Shown here: in pieces, positions 1 to 14,600 of the stretch
Layout of the letters: the number at the start of each line of letters is the position of its first letter
Position numbering within the stretch: the stretch's first letter is position 1
Assembly: GCA_035772405.1 (NCBI GenBank)
Contig: JAYKKM010000309.1
Coordinates: forward strand, 1,556,001 to 1,620,000
Direction: 5' to 3'
Source of the DNA: Chrysogorgia sp. JL179-B06
Taxonomy: Eukaryota > Cnidaria > Anthozoa > Scleralcyonacea > Chrysogorgiidae
Length of the DNA stretch: 64,000 bases
Notes under the pieces: generated by a model
What the model was told of the DNA's origin: nothing
The model's input: the letters and a program-made list of their open reading frames with translations, nothing else
Database searches by the model: none
Made by a program: the position numbers and the translations under genes

Positions 1-79
1 ATGGAGACCTAAATATAAATATATAAATATCTCATTAGATATTCCTTTTGCCTGTTATTTTCCCATTAGAAAATTACGA

Positions 80-277
80 TTGAATTTGCTTGACAAAAAG
101 TTAAAGAGCGACGCAATCGAGCAAAGCATTACCCACGAAACGTACGAAGAGTTCTCTGCTAGAGTCCACAATACACTCGAAAATTTCCCAGTAGAGCTAG
201 TGGACAAAATCATCTACACAATACCGAAGAGGATGTCTCAAATTGTCAGTGGTGGTGCACAACGACTAAAGTATTAA
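80..277 (+). pseudogene. Tc1/mariner-like transposase C-terminal remnant (repeated in every unit)
   Basis: About 65 codons ending in a stop. The tail pattern (ETYEEFSARV, then FPVELVDKIIYTIPKRMSQI, then a Gly-rich turn and a final K-Y) fits the C-terminus of Tc1-like transposases, where a helix with IP..L..SMP+R is followed by GG..TKY. The DNA-binding and DDE parts are absent, so it cannot act as a transposase. Further copies end at about 1829, 3390, 4952, 6489, 8032, 9566, 11111, 12659, 14201, 15744, 17301, 18847, 20394, 21937, 23489, 25008, 26574 and 28132. The copy near 20260 has an extra A that breaks the frame, and the one ending at 25008 has a 2-bp insertion changing its tail. In many units the frame stays open upstream to about 146-180 codons, but that part shows no domain I recognise. 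Confidence 0.7.
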
Positions 278-425
278 AAAGTGTATTACGATTTTAACTT
301 TAATTGTGATGTATGGTGATTGCATTTATTCTTAACGTTCGTTTTTCGTTAGTTTTAATATTAAGTTTTGTTAAATGTTCCCTTGTTATTTAGGTAGTGG
401 GAAGGATTTGTTAGGAATTAAAATG

Positions 426-636
426 ACGGTTGACAATACGGTTGACACCAACGGTTGACAAAATTATTCTAACAGTTTTATACTAATTTTTCAACGGTTG
501 ACGGTTGACAGTAATTTAATAAAAAAATATTTATTTATTTATCTTTTTAGTAAATTACTGTCAACCGTTACAAAATTAGTATAAAACTGTTAGAAAAATG
601 TTGTCAACCGTTGGTGTCAACCGTATTGTCAACCGT
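426..636. repeat. 211-bp hairpin with CGGTTGACA iterons (one per unit)
   Basis: The left arm has repeated ACGGTTGACA words; the right arm repeats TGTCAACCGT in mirror order. TAACAGTTTTATACTAATTTT on the left pairs with AAAATTAGTATAAAACTGTTA on the right. The loop is AT-rich (TATTTATTTATTTATC). It resembles a fold-back MITE inserted into the 3' sequence of the Tc1 remnant, but no clean target duplication is visible (AAATG before, TGCTT after). The same structure recurs in all units up to about 28260-28490. Confidence 0.85.
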
Positions 637-1260
637 TGCTTTCTCGTTTGGGGTGAATTAAACAAAGAAGGCCCCATTCCCAATCTTTTATTGTCAATAA
701 AATAAAAAATAGGCACTTATTTAACTTGATACTTTGTAATGTGTTATATTGTTATTTGTCTTATTTCATTTTAATTAAATGATTGATGATGATGAAAAAA
801 TTGTACATTACATTTATAAAAGTTACACGTCCAATGAAAGTTTTAAGCTCGGCAGGTTGTGGAATAAAAGCTTTATGATTACCAGCTACAGTACACACTA
901 TCGCACGAATGGAACTCAACGCAATAATAACAAGAAAAATGACTGCTTTATGGAAATATACGTGAACAAGAAACACAGGAAAAGTCAATGGCAAGTTGGC
1001 AACCACTCTCGTACCAAGACTCTCGCCCATTCTCGTACCCAGACTCCCCACACACACGAGCACAGCGCATTTCAATTGAACATTTCGCGGAGAGTGTCTA
1101 AGAAGCTTGCTTCCTCCCCCCCCCCCACAATACCTAAATATAAGCATCTGAATGAATTTTTGTTAGCTCTCTTATTATCTCTCAATTTTACTATATTCAG
1201 ACAATCCTGGCAAAAAGTTAATGAAACACGTGGAATAATGACTAAGAACAGCGCATCGCC

Positions 1261-1363
1261 CCCCTTCCCCCCGAACAATGTTGGTAAATGGCTTGTCGGA
1301 CTGTAGGGAGTGTGATTTACATCTTTTTGGTTGGTATCAACCAACATTGTACGGGGGGAGGGG
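1261..1363. repeat. C-rich/G-rich stem-loop (one per unit)
   Basis: The arm CCCCTTCCCCCCGAACAATG plus TTGGT (1261-1285) is mirrored by ACCAACATTGTACGGGGGG plus AGGGG (1340-1363), with a spacer of about 54 bp. The stem has one or two mismatches. It recurs in each unit with small changes in the C and G run lengths. It could be a small MITE or a structure-forming satellite block. Confidence 0.75.
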
Positions 1364-2660
1364 ACGAAATTATAATTATTTGAAATTATGCATGGTGTTT
1401 CATTACTTTTTGCCAGGATTGTCTTGGAACGCAGGAATTGTTCAGTCCGTCTTTTGGTGGTTGGGCATCTCCTCATATTTGGTGTTCCTAACTTGTTTGC
1501 ATGTGGTAGTTATTATTTCGAATAATATAGTGAAAATTAGAAATCGGTTGCCATGGAGACCTAAATATAAATATATAAATATCTCATTAGATATTCCTTT
1601 TGCCTGTTATTTTCCCATTAGAAAATTACGATTGAATTTGCTTGACAAAAAGTTAAAGAGCGACGCAATCGAGCAAAGCATTACCCACGAAACGTACGAA
1701 GAGTTCTCTGCTAGAGTCCACAATACACTCGAAAATTTCCCAGTAGAGCTAGTGGACAAAATCATCTACACTATACCGAAGAGGATGTCTCAAATTGTCA
1801 GTGGTGGTGGACAACGACTAAAGTATTAAAAAGTGTATTACGATTTTAACTTTAATTGTGATGTATGGTGATTGCATTTATTCTTAACGTTCGTTTTCGT
1901 TAGTTTAATATTAAGTTTTGTTAAATGTTCCCTTGTTATTTAGGTAGTGGGAAGGATTTGTTAGGAATTTAAATGACGGTTGACAATACGGTTGACACCA
2001 ACGGTTGACAAAATTATTCTAACAGTTTTATACTAATTTTTCAACGGTTGACGGTTGACAGTAATTTAATAAAAAAATATTTATTTATTTATCTTTTTAG
2101 TAAATTACTGTCAACCGTTACAAAATTAGTATAAAACTGTTAGAAAAAATGTTGTCAACCGTTGGTGTCAACCGTATTGTCAACCGTTGCTTTCTCGTTT
2201 GGGGTGAATTCAACAAAGAAGGCCCCATTCCCAATCTTTTATTGTCAATAAAATAAAAAATAGCACTTATTTAACTTGATACTTTGTAATGTGTTATATT
2301 GTTATTTGTCTTATTTCATTTTAATTAAATGATTGATGATGATGAAAAAATTGTACATTACATTTATAAAAGTTACACGTCCAATGAAAGTTTTAAGCTC
2401 GGCAGGTTGTGGATAAAAGCTTTATGATTACCAGCTACAGTACACACTATCGCACGAATGGAACTCAACGCAATAATAACAAGAAAAATGACTGCTTATG
2501 GAAATATACGTGAACAAGAAACACAGGAAAAGTCAATGGCAAGTTGGCAACCACTCTCGTACCAAGACTCTCGCCCATTCTCGTACCCAGACTCTCCACA
2601 CACACGAGCACAGCGCATTTCAATTGAACATTTCGCGGAGAGTGTCTAAGAAGCTTGCTT

Positions 2661-2687
2661 CCCCCCCCCCCCCCCCCCCCCCCCCCC
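2661..2687. repeat. Hypervariable poly-C tract
   Basis: The uninterrupted C run after AAGCTTGCTT is 27 here. Elsewhere I count 11 (1116-1126), about 29 (4223-4251), 21 (15019-15039), 23 (16579-16601), 16 (22772-22787) and about 23 (24292-24314). Many other units have a short CTCC-interrupted run of about 8 to 10. Confidence 0.9.
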
Positions 2688-5600
2688 ACAATACCTAAAT
2701 ATAAGCATCTGAATGAATTTTGTTAGCTCTCTTATTATCTCTCAATTTTACTATATTCAGACAATCCTGGCAAAAAGTTAATGAAACACGTGGAATAATG
2801 ACTAAGAACAGCGCATTCCCCCCCTTCCCCCCGAACAATGTTGGTAAATGGCTTGTCGGACTGTAGGGAGTGTGATTTACATCTTTTTGGTTGGTATCAA
2901 CCAACATTGTACGGGGGGAGGGGGACGAAATTATAATTATTTGAAATTATGCGTGGTGTTTCATTACTTTTTTGCCAGGATTGTCTTGGAACGCAGGAAT
3001 TGTTCAGTCGTCTTTTGGTGGTTGGGCATCTCCTCATATTTGGTGTTCCTAACTTGTTTGCATGTGGTAGTTATTATTTCGAATAATATAGTGAAAATTA
3101 GAAATCGGTTGCCATGGAGACCTAAATATAAATATATAAATATCTCATTAGATATTCCTTTTGCCTGTTATTTTCCCATTAGAAAATTACGATTGAATTT
3201 GCTTGACAAAAAGTTAAAGAGCGACGCAATCGAGCAAAGCATTACCCACGAAACGTACGAAGAGTTCTCTGCTAGAGTCCACAATACACTCGAAAATTTC
3301 CCAGTAGAGCTAGTGGACAAAATCATCTACACTATACCGAAGAGGATGTCTCAAATTGTCAGTGGTGGTGGACAACGACTAAAGTATTAAAAAGTGTATT
3401 ACGATTTTAACTTTAATTGTGATGTATGGTGATTGCATTTATTCTTAACGTTCGTTTTCGTTAGTTTAATATTAAGTTTTGTTAAATGTTCCCTTGTTAT
3501 TTAGGTAGTGGGAAGGATTTGTTAGGAATTTAAATGACGGTTGACAATACGGTTGACACCAACGGTTGACAAAATTATTCTAACAGTTTTATACTAATTT
3601 TTCAACGGTTGACGGTTGACAGTAATTTAATAAAAAAATATTTATTTATTTATCTTTTTAGTAAATTACTGTCAACCGTTTACAAAATTAGTATAAAACT
3701 GTTAGAAAAATGTTGTCAACCGTTGGTGTCAACCGTATTGTCAACCGTTGCTTTCTCGTTTGGGGTGAATTCAACAAAGAAGGCCCCATTCCCAATCTTT
3801 TATTGTCAATAAAATAAAAAATAGGCACTTATTTAACTTGATACTTTGTAATGTGTTATATTGTTATTTGTCTTATTTCATTTTAATTAAATGATTGATG
3901 ATGATGAAAAAATTGTACATTACATTTGTAAAAGTTACACGTCCAATGAAAGTTTTAAGCTCGGCAGGTTGTGGATAAAAGCTTTATGATTACCAGCTAC
4001 AGTACACACTATCGCACGAATGGAACTCAACGCAATAATAACAAGAAAAATGACTGCTTATGGAAATATACGTGAACAAGAAACACAGGAAAAGTCAATG
4101 GCAAGTTGGCAACCACTCTCGTACCAAGACTCTCGCCCATTCTCGTACCCAGACTCTCCACACACACGAGCACAGCGCATTTCAATTGAACATTTCGCGG
4201 AGAGTGTCTAAGAAGCTTGCTTCCCCCCCCCCCCCCCCCCCCCCCCCCCCCACAATACCTAAATATAAGCATCTGAATGAATTTTGTTAGCTCTCTTATT
4301 ATCTCTCAATTTTACTATATTCAGACAATCCTGGCAAAAAGTTAATGAAACACGTGGAATAATGACTAAGAACAGCGCATCCCCCCCTTCCCCCCGAACA
4401 ATGTTGGTAAATGGCTTGTCGGACTGTAGGGAGTGTGATTTACATCTTTTTGGTTGGTATCAACCAACATTGTACGGGGGGAGGGGGACGAAATTATAAT
4501 TATTTGAAATTATGCGTGGTGTTTCATTACTTTTTGCCAGGATTGTCTTGGAACGCAGGAATTGTTCAGTCGTCTTTTGGTGGTTGGGCATCTCCTCATA
4601 TTTGGTGTTCCTAACTTGTTTGCATGTGGTAGTTATTATTTCGAATAATATAGTGAAAATTAGAAATCGGTTGCCATGGAGACCTAAATATAAATATATA
4701 AATATCTCATTAGATATTCCTTTTGCCTGTTATTTTCCCATTAGAAAATTACGATTGAATTTGCTTGACAAAAAGTTAAAGAGCGACGCAATCGAGCAAA
4801 GCATTACCCACGAAACGTACGAAGAGTTCTCTGCTAGAGTCCACAATACACTCGAAAATTTCCCAGTAGAGCTAGTGGACAAAATCATCTACACAATACC
4901 GAAGAGGATGTCTCAAATTGTCAGTGGTGGTGCACAACGACTAAAGTATTAAAAAGTGTATTACGATTTGTGATGTATGGTGATTGCATTTATTCTTAAC
5001 GTTCGTTTTCGTTAGTTTAATATTAAGTTTTGTTAAATGTTCCCTTGTTATTTAGGTAGTGGGAAGGATTTGTTAGGAATTAAAATGACGGTTGACAATA
5101 CGGTTGACACCAACGGTTGACAAAATTATTCTAACAGTTTTATACTAATTTTTCAACGGTTGACGGTTGACAGTAATTTAATAAAAAAATATTTATTTAT
5201 TTATCTTTTTAGTAAATTACTGTCAACCGTTACAAAATTAGTATAAAACTGTTAGAAAAATGTTGTCAACCGTTGGTGTCAACCGTATTGTCAACCGTTG
5301 CTTTCTCGTTTGGGGTGAATTAAACAAAGAAGGCCCCATTCCCAATCTTTTATTGTCAATAAAATAAAAAATAGGCACTTATTTAACTTGATACTTTGTA
5401 ATGTGTTATATTGTTATTTGTCTTATTTCATTTTAATTAAATGATTGATGATGATGAAAAAATTGTACATTACATTTATAAAAGTTACACGTCCAATGAA
5501 AGTTTTAAGCTCGGCAGGTTGTGGATAAAAGCTTTATGATTACCAGCTACAGTACACACTATCGCACGAATGGAACTCAACGCAATAATAACAAGAAAAA

Positions 5601-8600
5601 TGACTGCTTATGGAAATATACGTGAACAAGAAACACAGGAAAAGTCAATGGCAAGTTGGCAACCACTCTCGTACCAAGACTCTCGCCCATTCTCGTACCC
5701 AGACTCCCCCACACACACGAGCACAGCGCATTTCAATTGAACATTTCGCGGAGAGTGTCTAAGAAGCTTGCTTCCTCCCCCCCCCACAATACCTAAATAT
5801 AAGCATCTGAATGAAATTTTGTTAGCTCTCTTATTATCTCTCAATTTTACTATATTCAGACAATCCTGGCAAAAAGTTAATGAAACACGTGGAATAATGA
5901 CTAAGAACAGCGCATCCCCCCCTTCCCCCCCGAACAATGTTGGTAAATGGCTTGTCGGACTGTAGGGAGTGTGATTTACATCTTTTTGGTTGGTATCAAC
6001 CAACATTGTACGGGGGGAGGGGGACGAAATTATAATTATTTGAAATTATGCGTGGTGTTTCATTACTTTTTGCCAGGATTGTCTTGGAACGCAGGAATTG
6101 TTCAGTCGTCTTTTGGTGGTTGGGCATCTCCTCATATTTGGTGTTCCTAACTTGTTTGCATGTGGTAGTTATTATTTCGAATAATATAGTGAAAATTAGA
6201 AATCGGTTGCCATGGAGACCTAAATATAAAATATATAAATATCTCATTAGATATTCCTTTTGCCTGTTATTTTCCCATTAGAAAATTACGATTGAATTTG
6301 CTTGACAAAAAGTTAAAGAGCGACGCAATCGAGCAAAGCATTACACACGAAACGTACGAAGAGTTCTCTGCTAGAGTCCACAATACACTCGAAAATTTCC
6401 CAGTAGAGCTAGTGGACAAAATCATCTACACAATACCGAAGAGGATGTCTCAAATTGTCAGTGGTGGTGCACAACGACTAAAGTATTAAAAAGTGTATTA
6501 CGATTTTAACTTTAATTGTGATGTATGGTGATTGCATTTATTCTTAACGTTCGTTTTCGTTAGTTTAATATTAAGTTTTGTTAAATGTTCCCTTGTTATT
6601 TAGGTAGTGGGAAGGATTTGTTAGGAATTAAAATGACGGTTGACAATACGGTTGACACCAACGGTTGACAAAATTATTGTAACAGTTTTATACCAATTTT
6701 TCAACGGTTGACGGTTGACAGTAATTTAATAAAAAAATATTTATTTATTTATCTTTTTAGTAAATTACTGTCAACCGTTACAAAATTAGTATAAAACTGT
6801 TAGAAAAATGTTGTCAACCGTTGGTGTCAACCGTATTGTCAACCGTTGCTTTCTCGTTTGGGGTGAATTAAACAAAGAAGGCCCCATTCCCAATCTTTTA
6901 TTGTCAATAAAATAAAAAATAGGCACTTATTTAACTTGATACTTTGTAATGTGTTATATTGTTATTTGTCTTATTTCATTTTAATTAAATGATTGATGAT
7001 GATGAAAAAATTGTACATTACATTTATAAAAGTTACACGTCCAATGAAAGTTTTAAGCTCGGCAGGTTGTGGATAAAAGCTTTATGATTACCAGCTACAG
7101 TACACACTATCGCACGAATGGAACTCAACGCAATAATAACAAGAAAAATGACTGCTTATGGAAATATACGTGAACAAGAAACACAGGAAAAGTCAATGGC
7201 AAGTTGGCAACCACTCTCGTACCAAGACTCCTCCCATTCTCGTACCCAGACTCCCCACACACACGAGCACAGCGCATTTCAATTGAACATTTCGCGGAGA
7301 GTGTCTAAGAAGCTTGCTTCCTCCCCCCCCCACAATACCTAAATATAAGCATCTGAATGAATTTTGTTAGCTCTCTTATTATCTCTCAATTTTACTATAT
7401 TCAGACAATCCTGGCAAAAAGTTAATGAAACACGTGGAATAATGACTAAGAACAGCGCATCCCTCCCTTCCCCCCGAACAATGTTGGTAAATGGCTTGTC
7501 GGACTGTAGGGAGTGTGATTTACATCTTTTTGGTTGGTATCAACCAACATTGTACGGGGGGAGGGGGACGAAATTATAATTATTTGAAATTATGCGTGGT
7601 GTTTCATTACTTTTTGCCAGGATTGTCTTGGAACGCAGGAATTGTTCAGTCGTCTTTTGGTGGTTGGGCATCTCCTCATATTTGGTGTTCCTAACTTGTT
7701 TGCATGTGGTAGTTATTATTTCGAATAATATAGTGAAAATTAGAAATCGGTTGCCATGGAGACCTAAATATAAATATATAAATATCTCATTAGATATTCC
7801 TTTTGCCTGTTATTTTCCCATTAGAAAATTACGATTGAATTTGCTTGACAAAAAGTTAAAGAGCGACGCAATCGAGCAAAGCATTACCCACGAAACGTAC
7901 GAAGAGTTCTCTGCTAGAGTCCACAATACACTCGAAAATTTCCCAGTAGAGCTAGTGGACAAAATCATCTACACAATACCGAAGAGGATGTCTCAAATTG
8001 TCAGTGGTGGTGCACAACGACTAAAGTATTAAAAAGTGTATTACGATTTGTGATGTATGGTGATTGCATTTATTCTTAACGTTCGTTTTTCGTTAGTTTA
8101 ATATTAAGTTTTGTTAAATGTTCCCTTGTTATTTAGGTAGTGGGAAGGATTTGTTAGGAATTAAAATGACGGTTGACAATACGGTTGACACCAACGGTTG
8201 ACAAAATTATTCTAACAGTTTTATACTAATTTTTCAACGGTTGACGGTTGACAGTAATTTAATAAAAAAATATTTATTTATTTATCTTTTTAGTAAATTA
8301 CTGTCAACCGTTACAAAATTAGTATAAAACTGTTAGAAAAATGTTGTCAACCGTTGGTGTCAACCGTATTGTCAACCGTTTGCTTTCTCGTTTGGGGTGA
8401 ATTAAACAAAGAAGGCCCCATTCCCAATCTTTTATTGTCAATAAAATAAAAAATAGGCACTTATTTAACTTGATACTTTGTAATGTGTTATATTGTTATT
8501 TGTCTTATTTCATTTTAATTAAATGATTGATGATGATGAAAAAATTGTACATTACATTTATAAAAGTTACACGTCCAATGAAAGTTTTAAGCTCGGCAGG

Positions 8601-11600
8601 TTGTGGATAAAAGCTTTATGATTACCAGCTACAGTACACACTATCGCACGAATGGAACTCAACGCAATAATAACAAGAAAAATGACTGCTTATGGAAATA
8701 TACGTGAACAAGAAACACAGGAAAAGTCAATGGCAAGTTGGCAACCACTCTCGTACCAAGACTCTCGCCCATTCTCGTACCCAGACTCCCCACACACGAG
8801 CACAGCGCATTTCAATTGAACATTTCGCGGAGAGTGTCTAAGAAGCTTGCTTCCCTCCCCCCCCACAATACCTAAATATAAGCATCTGAATGAATTTTGT
8901 TAGCTCTCTTATTATCTCTCAATTTTACTATATTCAGACAATCCTGGCAAAAAGTTAATGAAACACGTGGAATAATGACTAAGAACAGCGCATCCCCCCC
9001 TTCCCCCCGAACAATGTTGGTAAATGGCTTGTCGGACTGTAGGGAGTGTGATTTACATCTTTTTGGTTGGTATCAACCAACATTGTACGGGGGGAGGGGG
9101 ACGAAATTATAATTATTTGAAATTATGCGTGGTGTTTCATTACTTTTTGCCAGGATTGTCTTGGAACGCAGGAATTGTTCAGTCGTCTTTTGGTGGTTGG
9201 GCATCTCCTCATATTTGGTGTTTCCTAACTTGTTTGCATGTGGTAGTTATTATTTCGAATAATATAGTGAAAATTAGAAATCGGTTGCCATGGAGACCTA
9301 AATATAAATATATAAATATCTCATTAGATATTCCTTTTGCCTGTTATTTTCCCATTAGAAAATTACGATTGAATTTGCTTGACAAAAAGTTAAAGAGCGA
9401 CGCAATCGAGCAAAGCATTACCCACGAAACGTACGAAGAGTTCTCTGCTAGAGTCCACAATACACTCGAAAATTTCCCAGTAGAGCTAGTGGACAAAATC
9501 ATCTACACAATACCGAAGAGGATGTCTCAAATTGTCAGTGGTGGTGCACAACGACTAAAGTATTAAAAAGTGTATTACGATTTTAACTTTAATTGTGATG
9601 TATGGTGATTGCATTTATTCTTAACGTTCGTTTTCGTTAGTTTAATATTAAGTTTTGTTAAATGTTCCCTTGTTTATTTAGGTAGTGGGAAGGATTTGTT
9701 AGGAATTAAAATGACGGTTGACAATACGGTTGACACCAACGGTTGACAAAATTATTCTAACAGTTTTATACTAATTTTTCAACGGTTGAACGGTTGACAG
9801 TAATTTAATAAAAAAATATTTATTTATTTATCTTTTTAGTAAATTACTGTCAACCGTTACAAAATTAGTATAAAACTGTTAGAAAAATGTTGTCAACCGT
9901 TGGTGTCAACCGTATTGTCAACCGTTGCTTTCTCGTTTGGGGTGAATTAAACAAAGAAGGCCCCATTCCCAATCTTTTATTGTCAATAAAATAAAAAATA
10001 GGCACTTATTTAACTTGATACTTTGTAATGTGTTATATTGTTATTTGTCTTATTTCATTTTAATTAAATGATTGATGATGATGAAAAAATTGTACATTAC
10101 ATTTATAAAAGTTACACGTCCAATGAAAGTTTTAAGCTCGGCAGGTTGTGGATAAAAGCTTTATGATTACCAGCTACAGTACACACTATCGCACGAATGG
10201 AACTCAACGCAATAATAACAAGAAAAATGACTGCTTATGGAAATATACGTGAACAAGAAACACAGGAAAAGTCAATGGCAAGTTGGCAACCACTCTCGTA
10301 CCAAGACTCTCGCCCATTCTCGTACCCAGACTCCCCACACACACGAGCACAGCGCATTTCAATTGAACATTTCGCGGAGAGTGTCTAAGAAGCTTGCTTC
10401 CTCCCCCCCCACAATACCTAAATATAAGCATCTGAATGAATTTTGTTAGCTCTCTTATTATCTCTCAATTTTACTATATTCAGACAATCCTGGCAAAAAG
10501 TTAATGAAACACGTGGAATAATGACTAAGAACAGCGCATCCCCCCCTTCCCCCCGAACAATGTTGGTAAATGGCTTGTCGGACTGTAGGGAGTGTGATTT
10601 ACATCTTTTTGGTTGGTATCAACCAACATTGTACGGGGGGAGGGGGACGAAATTATAATTATTTGAAATTATGCATGGTGTTTCATTACTTTTTGCCAGG
10701 ATTGTCTTGGAATGCAGGAATTGTTCTGTCGTCTTTTGGTGGTTGGGCATCTCCTCATATTTGGTGTTCCTAACTTGTTTGCATGTGGTAGTTATTATTT
10801 CGAATAATATAGTGAAAATTAGAAATCGGTTGCCATGGAGACCTAAATATAAATATATAAATATCTCATTAGATATTCCTTTTGCCTGTTATTTTCCCAT
10901 TAGAAAATTACGATTGAATTTGCTTGACAAAAAGTTAAAGAGCGACGCAATCGAGCAAAGCATTACCCACGAAACGTACGAAGAGTTCTCTGCTAGAGTC
11001 CACAATACACTCGAAAATTTCCCAGTAGAGCTAGTGGACAAAATCATCTACACAATACCGAAGAGGATGTCTCAAATTGTCAGTGGTGGTGCACAACGAC
11101 TAAAGTATTAAAAAGTGTATTACGATTTTAACTTTAATTGTGATGTATGGTGATTGCATTTATTCTTAACGTTCGTTTTCGTTAGTTTAATATTAAGTTT
11201 TGTTAAATGTTCCCTTGTTATTTAGGTAGTGGAAGGATTTGTTAGGAATTAAAATGACGGTTGACAATACGGTTGACACCAACGGTTGACAAAATTATTC
11301 TAACAGTTTTATACTAATTTTTCAACGGTTGACGGTTGACAGTAATTTAATAAAAAAATATTTATTTATTTATCTTTTTAGTAAATTACTGTCAACCGTT
11401 ACAAAATTAGTATAAAAACTGTTAGAAAAAATGTTGTCAACCGTTGGTGTCAACCGTATTGTCAACCGTTGCTTTCTCGTTTGGGGTGAATTAAACAAAG
11501 AAGGCCCCATTCCCAATCTTTTATTGTCAATAAAATAAAAAATAGGCACTTATTTAACTTGATACTTTGTAATGTGTTATATTGTTATTTGTCTTATTTC

Positions 11601-14600
11601 ATTTTAATTAAATGATTGATGATGATGAAAAAATTGTACATTACATTTATAAAAGTTACACGTCCAATGAAAGTTTTAAGCTCGGCAGGTTGTGGATAAA
11701 AGCTTTATGATTACCAGCTACAGTACACACTATCGCACGAAATGGAACTCAACGCAATAATAACAAGAAAAATGACTGCTTATGGAAATATACGTGAACA
11801 AGAAACACAGGAAAAGTCAATGGCAAGTTGGCAACCACTCTCGTACCAAGACTCTCGCCCATTCTCGTACCCAGACTCCCCACACACACGAGCACAGCGC
11901 ATTTCAATTGAACATTTCGGGGAGAGTGTCTAAGAAGCTTGCTTCCTCCCCCCCCCACAATACCTAAATATAAGCATCTGAATGAATTTTGTTAGCTCTC
12001 TTATTATCTCTCAATTTTACTATATTCAGACAATCCTGGCAAAAAGTTAATGAAACACGTGGAATAATGACTAAGAACAGCGCATCCCCCCCTTCCCCCC
12101 GAACAATGTTGGTAAATGGCTTGTCGGACTGTAGGGAGTGTGATTTACATCTTTTTGGTTGGTATCAACCAACATTGTACGGGGGGAGGGGGACGAAATT
12201 ATAATTATTTGAAATTATGCGTGGTGTTTTCATTACTTTTTGCCAGGATTGTCTTGGAACGCAGGAATTGTTTCAGTCGTCTTTTGGTGGTTGGGCATCT
12301 CCTCATATTTGGTGTTCCTAACTTGTTTGCATGTGGTAGTTATTATTTCGAATAATATAGTGAAAATTAGAAATCGGTTGCCATGGAGACCTAAATATAA
12401 ATATATAAATATCTCATTAGATATTCCTTTTGCCTGTTATTTTCCCATTAGAAAATTACGATTGAATTTGCTTGACAAAAAGTTAAAGAGCGACGCAATC
12501 GAGCAAAGCATTACCCACGAAACGTACGAAGAGTTCTCTGCTAGAGTCCACAATACACTCGAAAATTTCCCAGTAGAGCTAGTGGACAAAATCATCTACA
12601 CAATACCGAAGAGGATGTCTCAAATTGTCAGTGGTGGTGCACAACGACTAAAGTATTAAAAAGTGTATTACGATTTTAACTTTAATTGTGATGTATGGTG
12701 ATTGCATTTATTCTTAACGTTCGTTTTCGTTAGTTTAATATTAAGTTTTGTTAAATGTTCCCTTGTTATTTAGGTAGTGGGAAGGATTTGTTAGGAATTA
12801 AAATGACGGTTGACAATACGGTTGACACCAACGGTTGACAAAATTATTCTAACAGTTTTATACTAATTTTTCAACGGTTGACGGTTGACAGTAATTTAAT
12901 AAAAAAATATTTATTTATTTATCTTTTTAGTAAATTACTGTCAACCGTTACAAAATTAGTATAAAACTGTTAGAAAAATGTTGTCAACCGTTGGTGTCAA
13001 CCGTATTGTCAACCGTTGCTTTCTCGTTTGGGGTGAATTAAACAAAGAAGGCCCCATTCCCAATCTTTTATTGTCAATAAAATAAAAAATAGGCACTTAT
13101 TTAACTTGATACTTTGTAATGTGTTATATTGTTATTTGTCTTATTTCATTTTAATTAAATGATTGATGATGATGAAAAAATTGTACATTACATTTATAAA
13201 AGTTACACGTCCAATGAAAGTTTTAAGCTCGGCAGGTTGTGGATAAAAGCTTTATGATTACCAGCTACAGTACACACTATCGCACGAATGGAACTCAACG
13301 CAATAATAACAAGAAAAATGACTGCTTATGGAAATATACGTGAACAAGAAACACAGGAAAAGTCAATGGCAAGTTGGCAACCACTCTCGTACCAAGACTC
13401 TCGCCCATTCTCGTACCCAGACTCCCCACACACGAGCACAGCGCATTTCAATTGAACATTTCGCGGAGAGTGTCTAAGAAGCTTGCTTCCTCCCCCCCCC
13501 ACAATACCTAAATATAAGCATCTGAATGAATTTTGTTAGCTCTCTTATTATCTCTCAATTTTACTATATTCAGACAATCCTGGCAAAAAGTTAATGAAAC
13601 ACGTGGAATAATGACTAAGAACAGCGCATCCCCCCTCCCCCCCGAACAATGTTGGTAAATGGCTTGTCGGACTGTAGGGAGTGTGATTTACATCTTTTTG
13701 GTTGGTATCAACCAACATTGTACGGGGGGAGGGGGACGAAATTATAATTATTTTGAAATTATGCGTGGTGTTTCATTACTTTTTGCCAGGATTGTCTTGG
13801 AACGCAGGAATTGTTCAGTCGTCTTTTGGTGGTTGGGCATCTCCTCATATTTGGTGTTCCTAACTTGTTTGCATGTGGTAGTTATTATTTCGAATAATAT
13901 AGTGAAAATTAGAAATCGGTTGCCATGGAGACCTAAATATAAATATATAAATATCTCATTAGATATTCCTTTTGCCTGTTATTTTCCCATTAGAAAATTA
14001 CGATTGAATTTGCTTGACAAAAAGTTAAAGAGCAACGCAATCGAGCAAAGCATTACCCACGAAACGTACGAAGAGTTCTCTGCTAGAGTCCACAATACAC
14101 TCGAAAATTTCCCAGTAGAGCTAGTGGACAAAATCATCTACACTATACCGAAGAGGATGTCTCAAATTGTCAGTGGTGGTGGACAACGACTAAAGTATTA
14201 AAAAGTGTATTACGATTTTAACTTTAATTGTGATGTATGGTGATTGCATTTATTCTTAACGTTCGTTTTCGTTAGTTTAATATTAAGTTTTGTTAAATGT
14301 TCCCTTGTTATTTAGGTAGTGGGAAGGATTTGTTAGGAATTTAAATGACGGTTGACAATACGGTTGACACCAACGGTTGACAAAATTATTCTAACAGTTT
14401 TATACTAATTTTTCAACGGTTGACGGTTGACAGTAATTTAATAAAAAAATATTTATTTATTTATCTTTTTAGTAAATTACTGTCAACCGTTACAAAATTA
14501 GTATAAAACTGTTAGAAAAATGTTGTCAACCGTTGGTGTCAACCGTATTGTCAACCGTTGCTTTCTCGTTTGGGGTGAATTCAACAAAGAAGGCCCCATT

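Larger units (their letters stand above)
1..1552 (+). repeat. Representative satellite unit
   Basis: Order within a unit: Tc1-like transposase C-terminal remnant (80-277), AT-rich 3' sequence (278-425), CGGTTGACA hairpin (426-636), AT-rich stretch with AATAAA-like words (637-780), a stretch with CTCGTACC/CAGACTC words (about 900-1100), poly-C tract (1116-1126), a C-rich/G-rich stem-loop (1261-1363) and a spacer leading to the next ATGGAGACC. An 11-bp deletion just after the remnant stop (ACGATTTTAACTTTAATTG becoming ACGATTTG) marks the units at about 4970, 8050 and 20410. Confidence 0.9.

Noticed and set aside
779..1306. Open frames of 130-180 codons inside satellite units on both strands
   Set aside because: They overlap each other in several frames, shift between units through homopolymer changes, and cross the poly-C and hairpin blocks. 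Only the Tc1-like tail reads as protein-derived.
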